Assembly: GCA_947168785.1 (NCBI GenBank)
Contig: CAMVNL010000012.1
Span: forward strand, 1-14,559
Direction of reading: 5' to 3'
Length of the DNA stretch: 14,559 bases
Source: an uncultured Clostridia bacterium
GTDB lineage: Bacteria; Bacillota; Clostridia; Oscillospirales; Acutalibacteraceae
Below are positions 1 to 6,682 of this stretch, one piece after another (positions within the stretch are counted from its first letter, which is position 1; each line of letters opens with the position of its first letter). Position numbers and translations under genes: made by a program. Below the pieces are notes generated by a model. That model saw only the letters and a list, made by a program, of their open reading frames with translations, searched no databases and was not told where the DNA came from.

Positions 1-636
1 ACGGTCCACCCGGACGTTCATGAGATTGTCGTATTTGCCGTTGTTGGCCACCAGATAATAGTGGTCGTTGGACCAGATCAGGGCGTAGGGGCTGAGGACG
101 AACTCACGGCTCTCCTCCTGGGCGGCGAACTTGGCGTCCAGCTTGCGCTTGGTGTATTGCAAACGCACCTTTCTGCCGGTTTTGATGGCGGTATCCAGCG
201 CGTCGATGCTGTAATAGATCTCCTCATTGCTGCACTTGTGGCGGTTGTCGATGTAGACCTGACGGTGGAGCTTGGCCGCCTGATCCACGCTGACAAAACC
301 CTCGATCTTCTGGATCAGCAGCATGGTCTTGCGCTTGCTGATGAAATCCGCCGCCTGCACCGCGTCCGTCAGCAGCCGGACCTCCGCCGCCTCAAAGGGG
401 CGTGAGGCCAGGAAGAAACCGTTGCGGGGCGACCGGGTCTTGATGATATCCATGCCGTAATCGGACAGGATCTCGATATCCTTATAGATGGACTTGCGCT
501 CGCATTCAATGCCGTAACGGGTGGAAAGCAGCTCCACGATCTCCGTGGAATTGAGAATATGGTCCTCGTCGGTATATTTTTCAAAGATCTCCTTCAAATA
601 AAGCAGCTTGAGTTTTGCATCCGGTTTGCCTGCCAT
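1..636 (-). CDS. WYL-domain HTH transcriptional regulator (5' part, cut by window edge)
   Basis: DNA-binding regulator of the DeoR-like HTH plus WYL class. The reading frame begins at ATG 634-636 behind a GGAGGA Shine-Dalgarno and stays open for 212 codons to the left edge, so the C-terminus is missing. Residues about 8-60 look like a winged HTH (SIYKDIEILSDYGMDI resembles the recognition helix and wing of this class). A linker follows, then a WYL domain from about residue 139, with the diagnostic stretch SPYALIWSNDHYYLVAN at 182-198. WYL domains are known to sense ligands or nucleic acid and often control defence or metabolic genes; the ligand here cannot be told. The gene is divergent from ribU and its promoter is interleaved with the ribU promoter. 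No defence genes are visible on this side. The family call is firm; the target is unknown. Confidence 0.88.
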   Translation of the reverse strand, partial: MAGKPDAKLKLLYLKEIFEKYTDEDHILNSTEIVELLSTRYGIECERKSIYKDIEILSDYGMDIIKTRSPRNGFFLASRPFEAAEVRLLTDAVQAADFISKRKTMLLIQKIEGFVSVDQAAKLHRQVYIDNRHKCSNEEIYYSIDALDTAIKTGRKVRLQYTKRKLDAKFAAQEESREFVLSPYALIWSNDHYYLVANNGKYDNLMNVRVDR

Positions 637-674
637 GACGATTCCTCCGTTCCTTTTTTTGGGACTCTGTCATC

Positions 675-703
675 ATTATACAAAAAACCTCTTGACAAAT
701 CAA
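675..703 (-). promoter_or_regulatory. Promoter of the WYL regulator
   Basis: On the minus strand, TTGATT (698-703) and a perfect TATAAT (675-680) are separated by 17 nt, about 40 nt upstream of the WYL start codon. It lies inside the oppositely oriented ribU promoter, so the two polymerases cannot be bound at the same time. Confidence 0.7.
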
Positions 704-719
704 CAGGCAATGCTATAAT
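692..719 (+). promoter_or_regulatory. Extended -10 promoter of the FMN riboswitch/ribU unit
   Basis: Consensus TTGACA (692-697), a 16-nt spacer and a perfect TATAAT (714-719) preceded by TG one base upstream (extended -10). The predicted start is near 726, just before the aptamer. It overlaps the WYL promoter on the other strand. Confidence 0.85.
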
Positions 720-730
720 AATTTTGAAAA

Positions 731-839
<109 letters not shown>

Positions 840-870
840 GCGGTTTTTGTCGGCCACAGACCTCATAACA

Positions 871-904
871 ATGCTCCGATGGATTTCGGGGCATTTATTT
901 TTTT
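871..904 (+). terminator. Riboswitch-controlled terminator upstream of ribU
   Basis: The stem ATGCTCCG (871-878) pairs with CGGGGCAT (887-894) with one G-U pair, followed by a U-rich run to 904. It ends just before the ribU Shine-Dalgarno, as expected for an FMN-dependent attenuator. The competing antiterminator could not be assigned with confidence; GTCGG (849-853) with CCGAT (876-880) is only a weak candidate. Confidence 0.8.
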
Positions 905-921
905 GCAGGGAGGAAGAAAAG

Positions 922-1545
922 ATGCAAAATACAGCCAAGAAAAAAATCAACGTCCGTTCCATGTGCGTGATCGCCATTATGAGCTCCCTCGGCGCGGTGC
1001 TCATGTTTGTGGAATTTCCGCTGCCGATGCTGATCCCGCCGTTCATCAAGATGGACTTTTCCGAAGTGCCCGCGCTGATCACCACCTTTGCGCTGGGCCC
1101 TGTGCCGGGGGTGGCCGTGTGTCTGCTGAAAAACCTGCTGCACCTGCCCTTCGGTTCCAGCATGGGCATCGGCGAGCTGGCCAATTTCATTTTCGGCGCG
1201 GTGTTCACCTTCACCGCGGGCCTCATCTACCGGCATAAGCACAACCGCAAATGGGCGGCGATCTCCTGCGTGATCGGCTCGCTGGCAATGTCGGTGGTCT
1301 GCGTGTTCGTCAACTATTTCCTGATCTACCCGCTCTATTCCAAGGTGCTGGGGCTTTCCACCGAAGTGATCGTGGGTATGTATAGCGAGATCCATCAGGT
1401 CAACGGCCTGATGGCCGCCCTGACGATCTTCAACCTCCCCTTCACCTTCGCCAAGGGGATCGTGGATTCGGTGATCTGCTTTCTGATTTATAAGCCCCTG
1501 TCGCCGATCCTGAAGGGCAATAAGGCGAAAAAACGCGGCGCGTAA
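922..1545 (+). CDS. ribU: Riboflavin ECF transporter S component RibU
   Basis: Integral membrane substrate-binding subunit that captures riboflavin and works with the shared ECF energizing module (EcfA, EcfA' and EcfT), which is not in this window. The product has 207 residues and about six hydrophobic helices. The family signature near the N-terminus is visible: FPLPMLIPPFIKMDFSEVPA (residues 32-51), then FALGPVPG (56-63) and KNLLHLPFGSS (70-80), followed by GELANFIFG (84-92). The ATG at 922 was chosen because GGGAGG lies about 8 nt upstream. An in-frame ATG at 847 would start inside the riboswitch expression platform, before the terminator. The basic C-terminal tail (KGNKAKKRGA) fits a cytoplasmic end. 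Expression should fall when FMN is abundant. No riboflavin biosynthesis genes are adjacent, so the gene appears to be a free-standing uptake unit. Confidence 0.95.
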   Translation: MQNTAKKKINVRSMCVIAIMSSLGAVLMFVEFPLPMLIPPFIKMDFSEVPALITTFALGPVPGVAVCLLKNLLHLPFGSSMGIGELANFIFGAVFTFTAGLIYRHKHNRKWAAISCVIGSLAMSVVCVFVNYFLIYPLYSKVLGLSTEVIVGMYSEIHQVNGLMAALTIFNLPFTFAKGIVDSVICFLIYKPLSPILKGNKAKKRGA

Positions 1546-1587
1546 ATGTCCCGATATTCGCCTGACGAAAAAATTGTCGTCAAGATA

Positions 1588-1616
1588 TTGACAAACCGGT
1601 TAAACAATAGTACAAT
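1588..1616 (+). promoter_or_regulatory. Promoter of the SAM riboswitch/metK unit
   Basis: Consensus TTGACA (1588-1593), a 17-nt spacer and TACAAT (1611-1616). The predicted start is near 1623, about 14 nt before the aptamer closing helix, so metK is transcribed independently of ribU. Confidence 0.85.
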
Positions 1617-1633
1617 ATACAGGAAAATAAAAA

Positions 1634-1730
1634 TAACCTTATAAAGAGTGACGGAGGGAACGGCCCTGTGAAGTCCGGCAACCTGCTTTCAGCAAGGTGC
1701 CAAATCCGACGGTGGTACCGAGAGATAAGG
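1634..1730 (+). promoter_or_regulatory. SAM-I riboswitch (S box)
   Basis: Conserved S-box blocks are present in order: AAAGAG, ACGGAGGGA, CGGCCC, TGAAGTCCGGCAACC, AAGGTGCCAAATCC and the 3' GAGAGATAAGG. Helix P1 closes perfectly as CCTTAT (1637-1642) with ATAAGG (1725-1730). The canonical GAAGCCCGGCAACC is GAAGTCCGGCAACC here. Binding of S-adenosylmethionine should favour the downstream terminator and shut off metK, a feedback loop on the enzyme that makes the ligand. Confidence 0.96.
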
Positions 1731-1733
1731 AAT

Positions 1734-1768
1734 AAAACCGGCTCACGGAACACCGCGGGCCGGTTTTT
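1734..1768 (+). terminator. SAM-riboswitch-controlled terminator upstream of metK
   Basis: A perfect 9-bp stem, AAAACCGGC (1734-1742) with GCCGGTTTT (1759-1767), is topped by a small inner CGG/CCG stem and runs directly into a T-tract. It lies between the aptamer and the metK Shine-Dalgarno. Confidence 0.9.
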
Positions 1769-1796
1769 CTGTCAGAAGAAAGGACAAGCAAGTACT

Positions 1797-2978
1797 ATGG
1801 CAAAACGTTTTTTTACCTCTGAATCCGTAACGGAAGGGCATCCCGATAAAATCTGCGACCAGATCTCCGACGCGATCCTGGACGCCATGCTGGCGCAGGA
1901 CCCTGACTCCCGCGTGGCGTGCGAGAGCATCTGCACCACCGGCATGGCGCTGGTGATGGGCGAGATCACCACCAAGGCCAACGTGGATATCCCCGCCGTG
2001 GTGAGAAAGGCCATCTGCGACACGGGCTTCGATTCCCCCGACATGGGCTTCGACGGCAACACCTGCGCGGTGATGACCACCATCGACAAGCAGTCCGCCG
2101 ATATCGACATGGGCGTCAGCCGCTCCTATGAGCTGAAAAACGGCGAAGAGGACGCCTATAACCTCCACGGCGCCGGCGACCAGGGCATGATGTTCGGCTA
2201 CGCCTGCAACGAGACGGAAGAGCTGATGCCCCTGCCCATCTCCCTGGCCCACAAGCTGGCAAAAAAGCTGGCGCAGGTACGCAAGGACGGAACGCTTGAC
2301 TATCTCCGCCCCGACGGGAAGACCCAGGTCACCGTGGAATACGAGGACGACAAGCCCGTGCGCGTGGATACCGTCGTGGTCTCCACCCAGCACAAGGACA
2401 CTGTCACGCTGGAGCAGATCCGCAGGGACATGATCGAATACGTCATCAAGCCTACCGTGGACGCTTCCCTGCTGGACGAAAACACGAAGTACTACGTGAA
2501 CCCCACCGGCCGGTTCGTCATCGGCGGCCCCGTGGGCGACAGCGGCCTGACCGGCAGAAAGATCATCGTGGACACCTACGGCGGTTACGCCCGCCACGGC
2601 GGCGGCGCATTTTCCGGCAAGGACCCCACCAAAGTGGACCGTTCCGCCGCTTATGCCGCCCGCTACGTTGCAAAGAATATCGTGGCGGCCGGTATTGCCG
2701 ACCGCTGCCAGGTGGAGCTGGCCTACGCCATCGGCGTGGCCAAGCCCGTCTCCGTGCTGGTGGACACCTTCGGAACCGGAAAGTATTCCGACGAAGCCAT
2801 CGCGGACGCGGTGAACAAGGTTTTCGACCTGCGCCCCGCCGCCATCATCGACGCGCTGGATCTGCGCCGTCCCATCTACCACGACGTCGCCGCCTACGGC
2901 CACGTGGGACGCACCGATCTGGACCTGACCTGGGAAAAGACAGACAGGACGGACGCGCTGCTGGCAGCCTTGAAATAA
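1797..2978 (+). CDS. metK: S-adenosylmethionine synthetase
   Basis: Cytosolic enzyme forming S-adenosylmethionine from methionine and ATP, with release of phosphate and pyrophosphate. The product is 393 residues, the normal bacterial length. Visible landmarks are the N-terminal FTSESVTEGHPDKICDQISD (ATP and metal site, residues 6-25), the hexapeptide GAGDQG at 125-130, and the glycine-rich P-loop-like GGGAFSGKDPTKVDRS at 268-283, which is the second family signature. The central and C-terminal domains are also complete, with GRFVIGGPVGDSGLTGRKII before the second signature. The start at 1797 is preferred because AAGGA lies about 12 nt upstream; an in-frame ATG at 1668 would begin inside the SAM aptamer. 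The gene has its own promoter, riboswitch and terminators, so it is a single-gene unit under feedback by its product. Confidence 0.98.
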   Translation: MAKRFFTSESVTEGHPDKICDQISDAILDAMLAQDPDSRVACESICTTGMALVMGEITTKANVDIPAVVRKAICDTGFDSPDMGFDGNTCAVMTTIDKQSADIDMGVSRSYELKNGEEDAYNLHGAGDQGMMFGYACNETEELMPLPISLAHKLAKKLAQVRKDGTLDYLRPDGKTQVTVEYEDDKPVRVDTVVVSTQHKDTVTLEQIRRDMIEYVIKPTVDASLLDENTKYYVNPTGRFVIGGPVGDSGLTGRKIIVDTYGGYARHGGGAFSGKDPTKVDRSAAYAARYVAKNIVAAGIADRCQVELAYAIGVAKPVSVLVDTFGTGKYSDEAIADAVNKVFDLRPAAIIDALDLRRPIYHDVAAYGHVGRTDLDLTWEKTDRTDALLAALK

Positions 2979-3002
2979 GTCAGCTCATCATTTAAAAAAA
3001 CA

Positions 3003-3045
3003 AGCCGGAAAGACAAGTCGAAACTCATCTTTTCGGCTCTTTTTT
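3003..3045. terminator. Bidirectional terminator between metK and the DUF378 gene
   Basis: The 11-bp stem AGCCGGAAAGA (3003-3013) pairs with TCTTTTCGGCT (3028-3038) with one G-U pair. A T-run follows on the plus strand (to 3045), and the A-run at 2993-3000 gives a T-run on the minus strand. It can end both convergent transcripts. Confidence 0.85.
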
Positions 3046-3080
3046 CAGCCGTCCCGTCAGCAGGACAGCTTCAAGGCGCG

Positions 3081-3296
3081 TTATTGGTCGGATTCCCTCG
3101 CCAGCACTTCGTTTTCCCTGAACAGCAGGGAGATACACCAGATCCCCGCCAGCGCGACGACCGTATAGATGATGCGGCTGATAATGGCGGACTGGCCGCC
3201 GAAGATCCAACCGACAATATCAAACTGGAACAGCCCGATGGAGCCCCAGTTCAGCGCGCCGATGATCGCTAAAGTCAATGCGATTTTATCAAGCAT
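3081..3296 (-). CDS. DUF378 family small membrane protein
   Basis: A 71-residue protein with two hydrophobic helices, about residues 4-22 and 37-59, joined by a short loop. The stretch ALTLAIIGALNWGSIGLFQF near the N-terminus is the hallmark of DUF378 (YuzA-like) proteins, where LNWG-GLF is conserved; the second helix contains SRIIYTVVALAGIWCI. The function of the family is unknown. The ATG at 3296 was chosen because AAGGAG sits 9 nt upstream. A second in-frame ATG at 3305 directly abuts that AAGGAG and is too close to use it. The gene is convergent with metK, shares its terminator, and is divergent from the phosphoesterase gene. Confidence 0.85.
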   Translation of the reverse strand: MLDKIALTLAIIGALNWGSIGLFQFDIVGWIFGGQSAIISRIIYTVVALAGIWCISLLFRENEVLARESDQ

Positions 3297-3384
3297 TCGT
3301 TTCATCTCCTTCTGTCGATCACTGGTATTATTCCACAGGCCGGCCCGCTTATTCAATAAATTTTGAAAAAGGAACACAAAAAAC

Positions 3385-4515
3385 ATGTCATTGCAGTTTC
3401 ACGATCATCATTTCCGGATCATGCTGGTGGGCGATCCCCACGAGCGCCCCATCAGAGACGATCCTGACAACCTCAGAAAGACCACCGATTATCTCCGGCT
3501 GCAATATGAGGCGGTCCGCACGCTGAAGCCGGATCTGGTGGTGCTGATGGGCGACAACGCGGAGGGAGACGACCCCGACGAGCTGCGGGAGACGCTGCTG
3601 CGCATCACCGAGCCCTACGCCGTCAACGATATCTCCTTTGCCTTTATCCTCGGCAACCACGATCTGGAATGCCCGGTCAGCGACTTGAAGGAGCAATACA
3701 ACGTCTACCGCACGCTGCCCGGCTGCCTGCTGCCGCCGGAAGCAGAGGTCAGCGAATACGGCGATTATTCCCTCTCCGTGCAGCCGACGGATGGGGACGG
3801 CGACGCGCTGAACCTTTGGTTCGTCTACTCCGGCAACAGGGCGGAGCCGAAGTACAACTCCCGCTATGCCTTCGTCAAAACGGAGCAGCTGGACTGGTAC
3901 AGGGCCAAGGAAAAAGCGCTGCGGGAGAAAAACGGCGGGACCGTGCCCGCCATTCTGTTCCAGCACATTCCGGTGCCGGAGGAATACCGCCTGCTCAAAC
4001 GGAGGAGCCTGCTTTCCATGCTCTACGACGGCGTGGAGGGACAGGACAACCGGAAGGGCGCCTATTACACGCTGGATAAAGCCAGCCGGGCGGAGGGCTA
4101 TCTGGGCGAATCCCCCTGCGCGCCGGACTACAACAACGGCCAGTTTGCCGCGTGGAAAGAGACGGGCGACGTATTCGCGGCCTTTTTCGGCCACGACCAC
4201 ATGAACGACTTTGTGGGCATGACGGACGGCATCATTCTCGGCCAATGCAAGACCGCCGGTTTTCACGTTTACGGCGACGGTCTGATGCAGGGCGTGCGGG
4301 TGCTTGATCTGGACGACCGCTGCCCCCGCAGCCTTGACACCCGCATGGTGCGCTACCGCGAGCTGGCGGGAACAGACTGCCTGTCGATCCATGGCAGGAA
4401 CAAAGTGATCCCCGACAGGTGGAACGTGAAGATCGACGTGCTGCTGAAGGCGCTGCCCTTTGCCGGCGCGGCGCTGGTTCCGTTGACCGTCGGGCGTCTG
4501 CTGAAAAAACGATGA
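3385..4515 (+). CDS. Calcineurin-like metallophosphoesterase
   Basis: A 376-residue protein with a complete dinuclear metal site of the calcineurin-like phosphoesterase superfamily: D-x-H (GDPHE, Asp17 and His19), GDN (56-58), GNHD (90-93), a lone His in FQHIP (His194) and GHDH (269-272). The size and motif spacing resemble the Dcr2/purple-acid-phosphatase-like group that hydrolyses phosphomono- or diesters; the substrate cannot be read from sequence. There is no signal peptide. The C-terminus has a hydrophobic, glycine/alanine-rich segment (about 353-371) followed by RLLKKR, which may act as a tail anchor or membrane-contact helix. The start at 3385 follows AAGGA about 11 nt upstream. The stop overlaps the start of the ComEA-like gene by 4 nt (ATGA), so the two are co-translated. 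No convincing promoter was found in 3297-3384. Confidence 0.9.
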   Translation: MSLQFHDHHFRIMLVGDPHERPIRDDPDNLRKTTDYLRLQYEAVRTLKPDLVVLMGDNAEGDDPDELRETLLRITEPYAVNDISFAFILGNHDLECPVSDLKEQYNVYRTLPGCLLPPEAEVSEYGDYSLSVQPTDGDGDALNLWFVYSGNRAEPKYNSRYAFVKTEQLDWYRAKEKALREKNGGTVPAILFQHIPVPEEYRLLKRRSLLSMLYDGVEGQDNRKGAYYTLDKASRAEGYLGESPCAPDYNNGQFAAWKETGDVFAAFFGHDHMNDFVGMTDGIILGQCKTAGFHVYGDGLMQGVRVLDLDDRCPRSLDTRMVRYRELAGTDCLSIHGRNKVIPDRWNVKIDVLLKALPFAGAALVPLTVGRLLKKR

Positions 4516-4964
4516 ATAAAGAAGAGCAGGCGCTGATCGACGAGCTGACGAAGGAAGAAGCGCAGGAGGATACCTCTGCCAACAAGAATAAACCTGCCCC
4601 GCAGAAGCACGCAAAGCTCACGGGGAAACAGGCGACGACGGGCCTTGCCGTGCTGGTGATATTGTTGCTGGTCTTCTTTTTGGGGATGCGGCTGCTTGAA
4701 CGCAGGGCGGAAGAAAAGGCGCCGCCGCCGACAACGAGGCTTTTGACGGAAACCGACGCGGAAACGGACGGCAAGATCGACCTTAACACCGCGACGAAGG
4801 ACGAACTGAAGACGCTGCACGGCGTGGGCGACAAAAAGGCGCAGGCGATCATCGACCACCGCAACGAATACGGCCCGTTTACCTCCATTGAGGAACTGAC
4901 GGAGGTAGAAGGAATCGGCGAAGGCATCTTTGAAGAGAACAAGGACCGGATCTGCGTGCGGTGA
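4512..4964 (+). CDS. Membrane-anchored ComEA-like helix-hairpin-helix protein
   Basis: A 150-residue protein. An acidic/basic N-terminal tail (1-40) precedes one transmembrane helix (about 43-62), a Pro/Thr/Glu-rich spacer (65-86) and a C-terminal ComEA-type tandem helix-hairpin-helix domain: KIDLNTATKDELKTLHGVGD (88-107) with HGVG as first hairpin, and VEGIGEGIF (132-140) as second. ComEA proteins bind DNA on the outer face of the membrane during natural transformation, passing it to the ComEC channel. Here no comEC or comEB is adjacent; the partner is a metallophosphoesterase with which the gene overlaps by 4 nt. There is no SLBB domain between membrane segment and hairpins, so the protein is shorter than typical ComEA. 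The domain call is firm; a competence role is only a possibility. Confidence 0.85.
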   Translation: MNKEEQALIDELTKEEAQEDTSANKNKPAPQKHAKLTGKQATTGLAVLVILLLVFFLGMRLLERRAEEKAPPPTTRLLTETDAETDGKIDLNTATKDELKTLHGVGDKKAQAIIDHRNEYGPFTSIEELTEVEGIGEGIFEENKDRICVR

Positions 4965-5006
4965 CGGTCGCGGCAATGCGGGAGACAAAGATACAACAAA
5001 AAGCAC

Positions 5007-5047
5007 GCGGGACCGACGGACGTTTTGTCCGGCGGTCCCGCTTTTTT
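5007..5047 (+). terminator. Terminator after the ComEA-like gene
   Basis: Stem GCGGGACCG (5007-5015) with CGGTCCCGC (5033-5041), plus an inner CGGAC/GTCCG helix, then a six-T run. On the minus strand only a weaker, offset T-run follows the stem, so it serves mainly the plus-strand operon. Confidence 0.9.
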
Positions 5048-5061
5048 ATAGAATCTTATCG

Positions 5062-6540
5062 TCAGCCGACGTAGGCGTTCCGTTTTTTCGCGACGATCGC
5101 GGTGACGACAAGGCCTGCCAGCAGCGCAGCGGCGGCGGCCGCGCCGGCTTTTGCCAAGGCCGCTTTGCGGCCGGGCTCATAGTCGGGGATATATTTCACC
5201 ACCGGCGTGGCGGCGGCATTATAGACCACCGCGGTTTTCTGCGCGTCGATCCGCGGGATGAGTTCATCCGGTATATCGAAAAATACGTAATTTTCAAAAA
5301 TGTGCTTGTTGTAGGTCTCAAATACCTGTTTGCGGAAGGATTGATAGAATTCCGGATCGTCCATGATATCCTTCGTACCCTCGATAAACTCGCTGTTATA
5401 CCGATGGAACATGCCGGCGCTGCGCTTGAACCAGCGGTTGGTCTCCGTCATGTCGATGCAGTAGTAGGCGCCGTCCGCATAGGCGTAGACCCAGTCGTGA
5501 AGAAAGCCGGTATCCTCGCTGCGCTTGCCGTCAACCATGTAGGCTTCCATATCCAGCTTCACACAGACCGCCAGCAGGAGCGAGGTAAAGTTGGTGCAGC
5601 AGCCGTAGCCCCTGCCCTCCTTCAGCAGGTTGGAGGAAAGCTGGCAGTCGTTGTAATAGACCACCAGATCGTAGATGGGGCTGTCCTCGTATAGCTCGTC
5701 GTTGACCTGCGAATAGTCGGAAACCTCGTCGTCATAATACAGGTGCTTCATGACCACCACCGTGCATTTCAGCAGGCGGTCCTGATCCGTCTGGCAGTTG
5801 GTAAAATCCACCTGGTCGATCAGCGCCTGAAGTTTTTCATCCAATTGGCGGTAAAAATCGTAATTGAGCCCCGTGCAAACCACGGAGGGATAAAAACGGC
5901 CGAAGAGGTGATAGATGGCGTAGGCGGTGTTTTCATTGATGAAATCCGCATTGTTCAGGGTGATGTGTTTGTTGGGGGCGGCGCACTTCGTAAAATCGGC
6001 GAATTGCTGCCGGTTGGTCACGTCGTTGCGGTCGATGATAAACTCCACCTCAGAGAGATTCAGCCGGTTCATCTCCGCGATATCCGCGTCCGTCAGCAGC
6101 TCCGCATGGGTGATCCGCAGCACGCCGAGATTTTTGAAGTACGGCAGCGCCGTGAGATCGGCGTTCTGCTTCATGTCGATGGCAAGGCTTGTCACGCCGC
6201 TGACGCAATCCTCCGTGATGTCGGTATTGACGTATGCCGGATTCAGGAAGCCGTCGGCAGGCTGATAGCGGTAGGCGCTCTGCTTTGCCGCCACGTCGTG
6301 AGAAGCGCGGTAGCTCTCGATCACCGCGGGATCAATGGCGTAGATCATGTTGGCGGAAATATTCGGGATGATCGTCTCCTGCGCCTGCATGGCGGGATGC
6401 CGCTCCGCGTCAGAGGAGGCCGTCAGCCAGACGCCGACAAAGACCGCCGCCGCCAGTATCACGGTGATCACCGCGCCGATTACGGCGGCGCGCTTTCCTC
6501 CCCGCCGTTCCATATAAGGATTCTGTCTGTATTCGTTCAT
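5062..6540 (-). CDS. Double-anchored transglutaminase-like membrane protein
   Basis: A 492-residue protein with a hydrophobic helix at each end (about 18-41 and 463-484), so the large middle part probably faces outside. Residues 100-200 hold a region with weak leucine-rich-repeat character (VTSLAIDMKQNADLTALPYF, then LGVLRITHAELL). Residues about 250-370 look like a transglutaminase/protease core: the Cys in GYGCCTNFTSLLLAVCVKLD (Cys314 or Cys315), His348 in GFLHDWVYAY and Asp363 in YYCIDMTE form the expected Cys-His-Asp triad order. Family members act as cysteine proteases, peptidases or cross-linkers of cell-surface proteins; the substrate is unknown. The start at 6540 follows an AAAGG about 9 nt upstream and the promoter described separately. 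The gene is divergent from mutY and is probably transcribed alone. Confidence 0.78.
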   Translation of the reverse strand: MNEYRQNPYMERRGGKRAAVIGAVITVILAAAVFVGVWLTASSDAERHPAMQAQETIIPNISANMIYAIDPAVIESYRASHDVAAKQSAYRYQPADGFLNPAYVNTDITEDCVSGVTSLAIDMKQNADLTALPYFKNLGVLRITHAELLTDADIAEMNRLNLSEVEFIIDRNDVTNRQQFADFTKCAAPNKHITLNNADFINENTAYAIYHLFGRFYPSVVCTGLNYDFYRQLDEKLQALIDQVDFTNCQTDQDRLLKCTVVVMKHLYYDDEVSDYSQVNDELYEDSPIYDLVVYYNDCQLSSNLLKEGRGYGCCTNFTSLLLAVCVKLDMEAYMVDGKRSEDTGFLHDWVYAYADGAYYCIDMTETNRWFKRSAGMFHRYNSEFIEGTKDIMDDPEFYQSFRKQVFETYNKHIFENYVFFDIPDELIPRIDAQKTAVVYNAAATPVVKYIPDYEPGRKAALAKAGAAAAAALLAGLVVTAIVAKKRNAYVG

Positions 6541-6572
6541 ATCGGATACCCTTTGAGCGTTATAATAATATG

Positions 6573-6601
6573 ATTATATCACCTTTTTATCGGATTGACA
6601 A
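6573..6601 (-). promoter_or_regulatory. Promoter of the transglutaminase-like gene
   Basis: On the minus strand TTGTCA (6596-6601) and a perfect TATAAT (6573-6578) are separated by 17 nt, about 33 nt upstream of the start codon. Confidence 0.8.
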
Positions 6602-6615
6602 TACCCCCGCCGCAC

Positions 6616-6644
6616 TTGACAAAATCATGAAGGCCCATTATACT
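6616..6644 (+). promoter_or_regulatory. Promoter of mutY
   Basis: TTGACA (6616-6621), 17-nt spacer, TATACT (6639-6644). The predicted start is near 6651, giving a leader of about 30 nt. The divergent minus-strand promoter lies immediately upstream (-35 boxes 14 bp apart). Confidence 0.85.
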
Positions 6645-6682
6645 AACGAAAAGAACATTTCATACCGGAAGTGAGAAGCAAG

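Noticed and set aside
847..921. N-terminal extension of ribU from an upstream ATG
   Set aside because: It would be translated from the riboswitch terminator region, and the ATG at 922 has the proper ribosome binding site.
1563..1582. Small hairpin TGACGA/TCGTCA after ribU as a terminator
   Set aside because: Only 6 bp with no T-run after it; at best a weak terminator, so not listed as a feature.
1668..1796. N-terminal extension of metK from an upstream ATG
   Set aside because: These codons are the SAM-I aptamer and terminator; MetK proteins start at the MAKRFFTSESV position.
1743..2903. 386-residue open frame antisense to metK
   Set aside because: It mirrors metK, has low-complexity Gly/Val/His-rich composition, no ribosome binding site and no family resemblance; it is a by-product of GC-rich codons.
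3388..4614. 408-residue open frame antisense to the metallophosphoesterase
   Set aside because: The sense frame has all five metal-site motifs, and the antisense product is repetitive and Arg/Val/Gln-rich without motifs.
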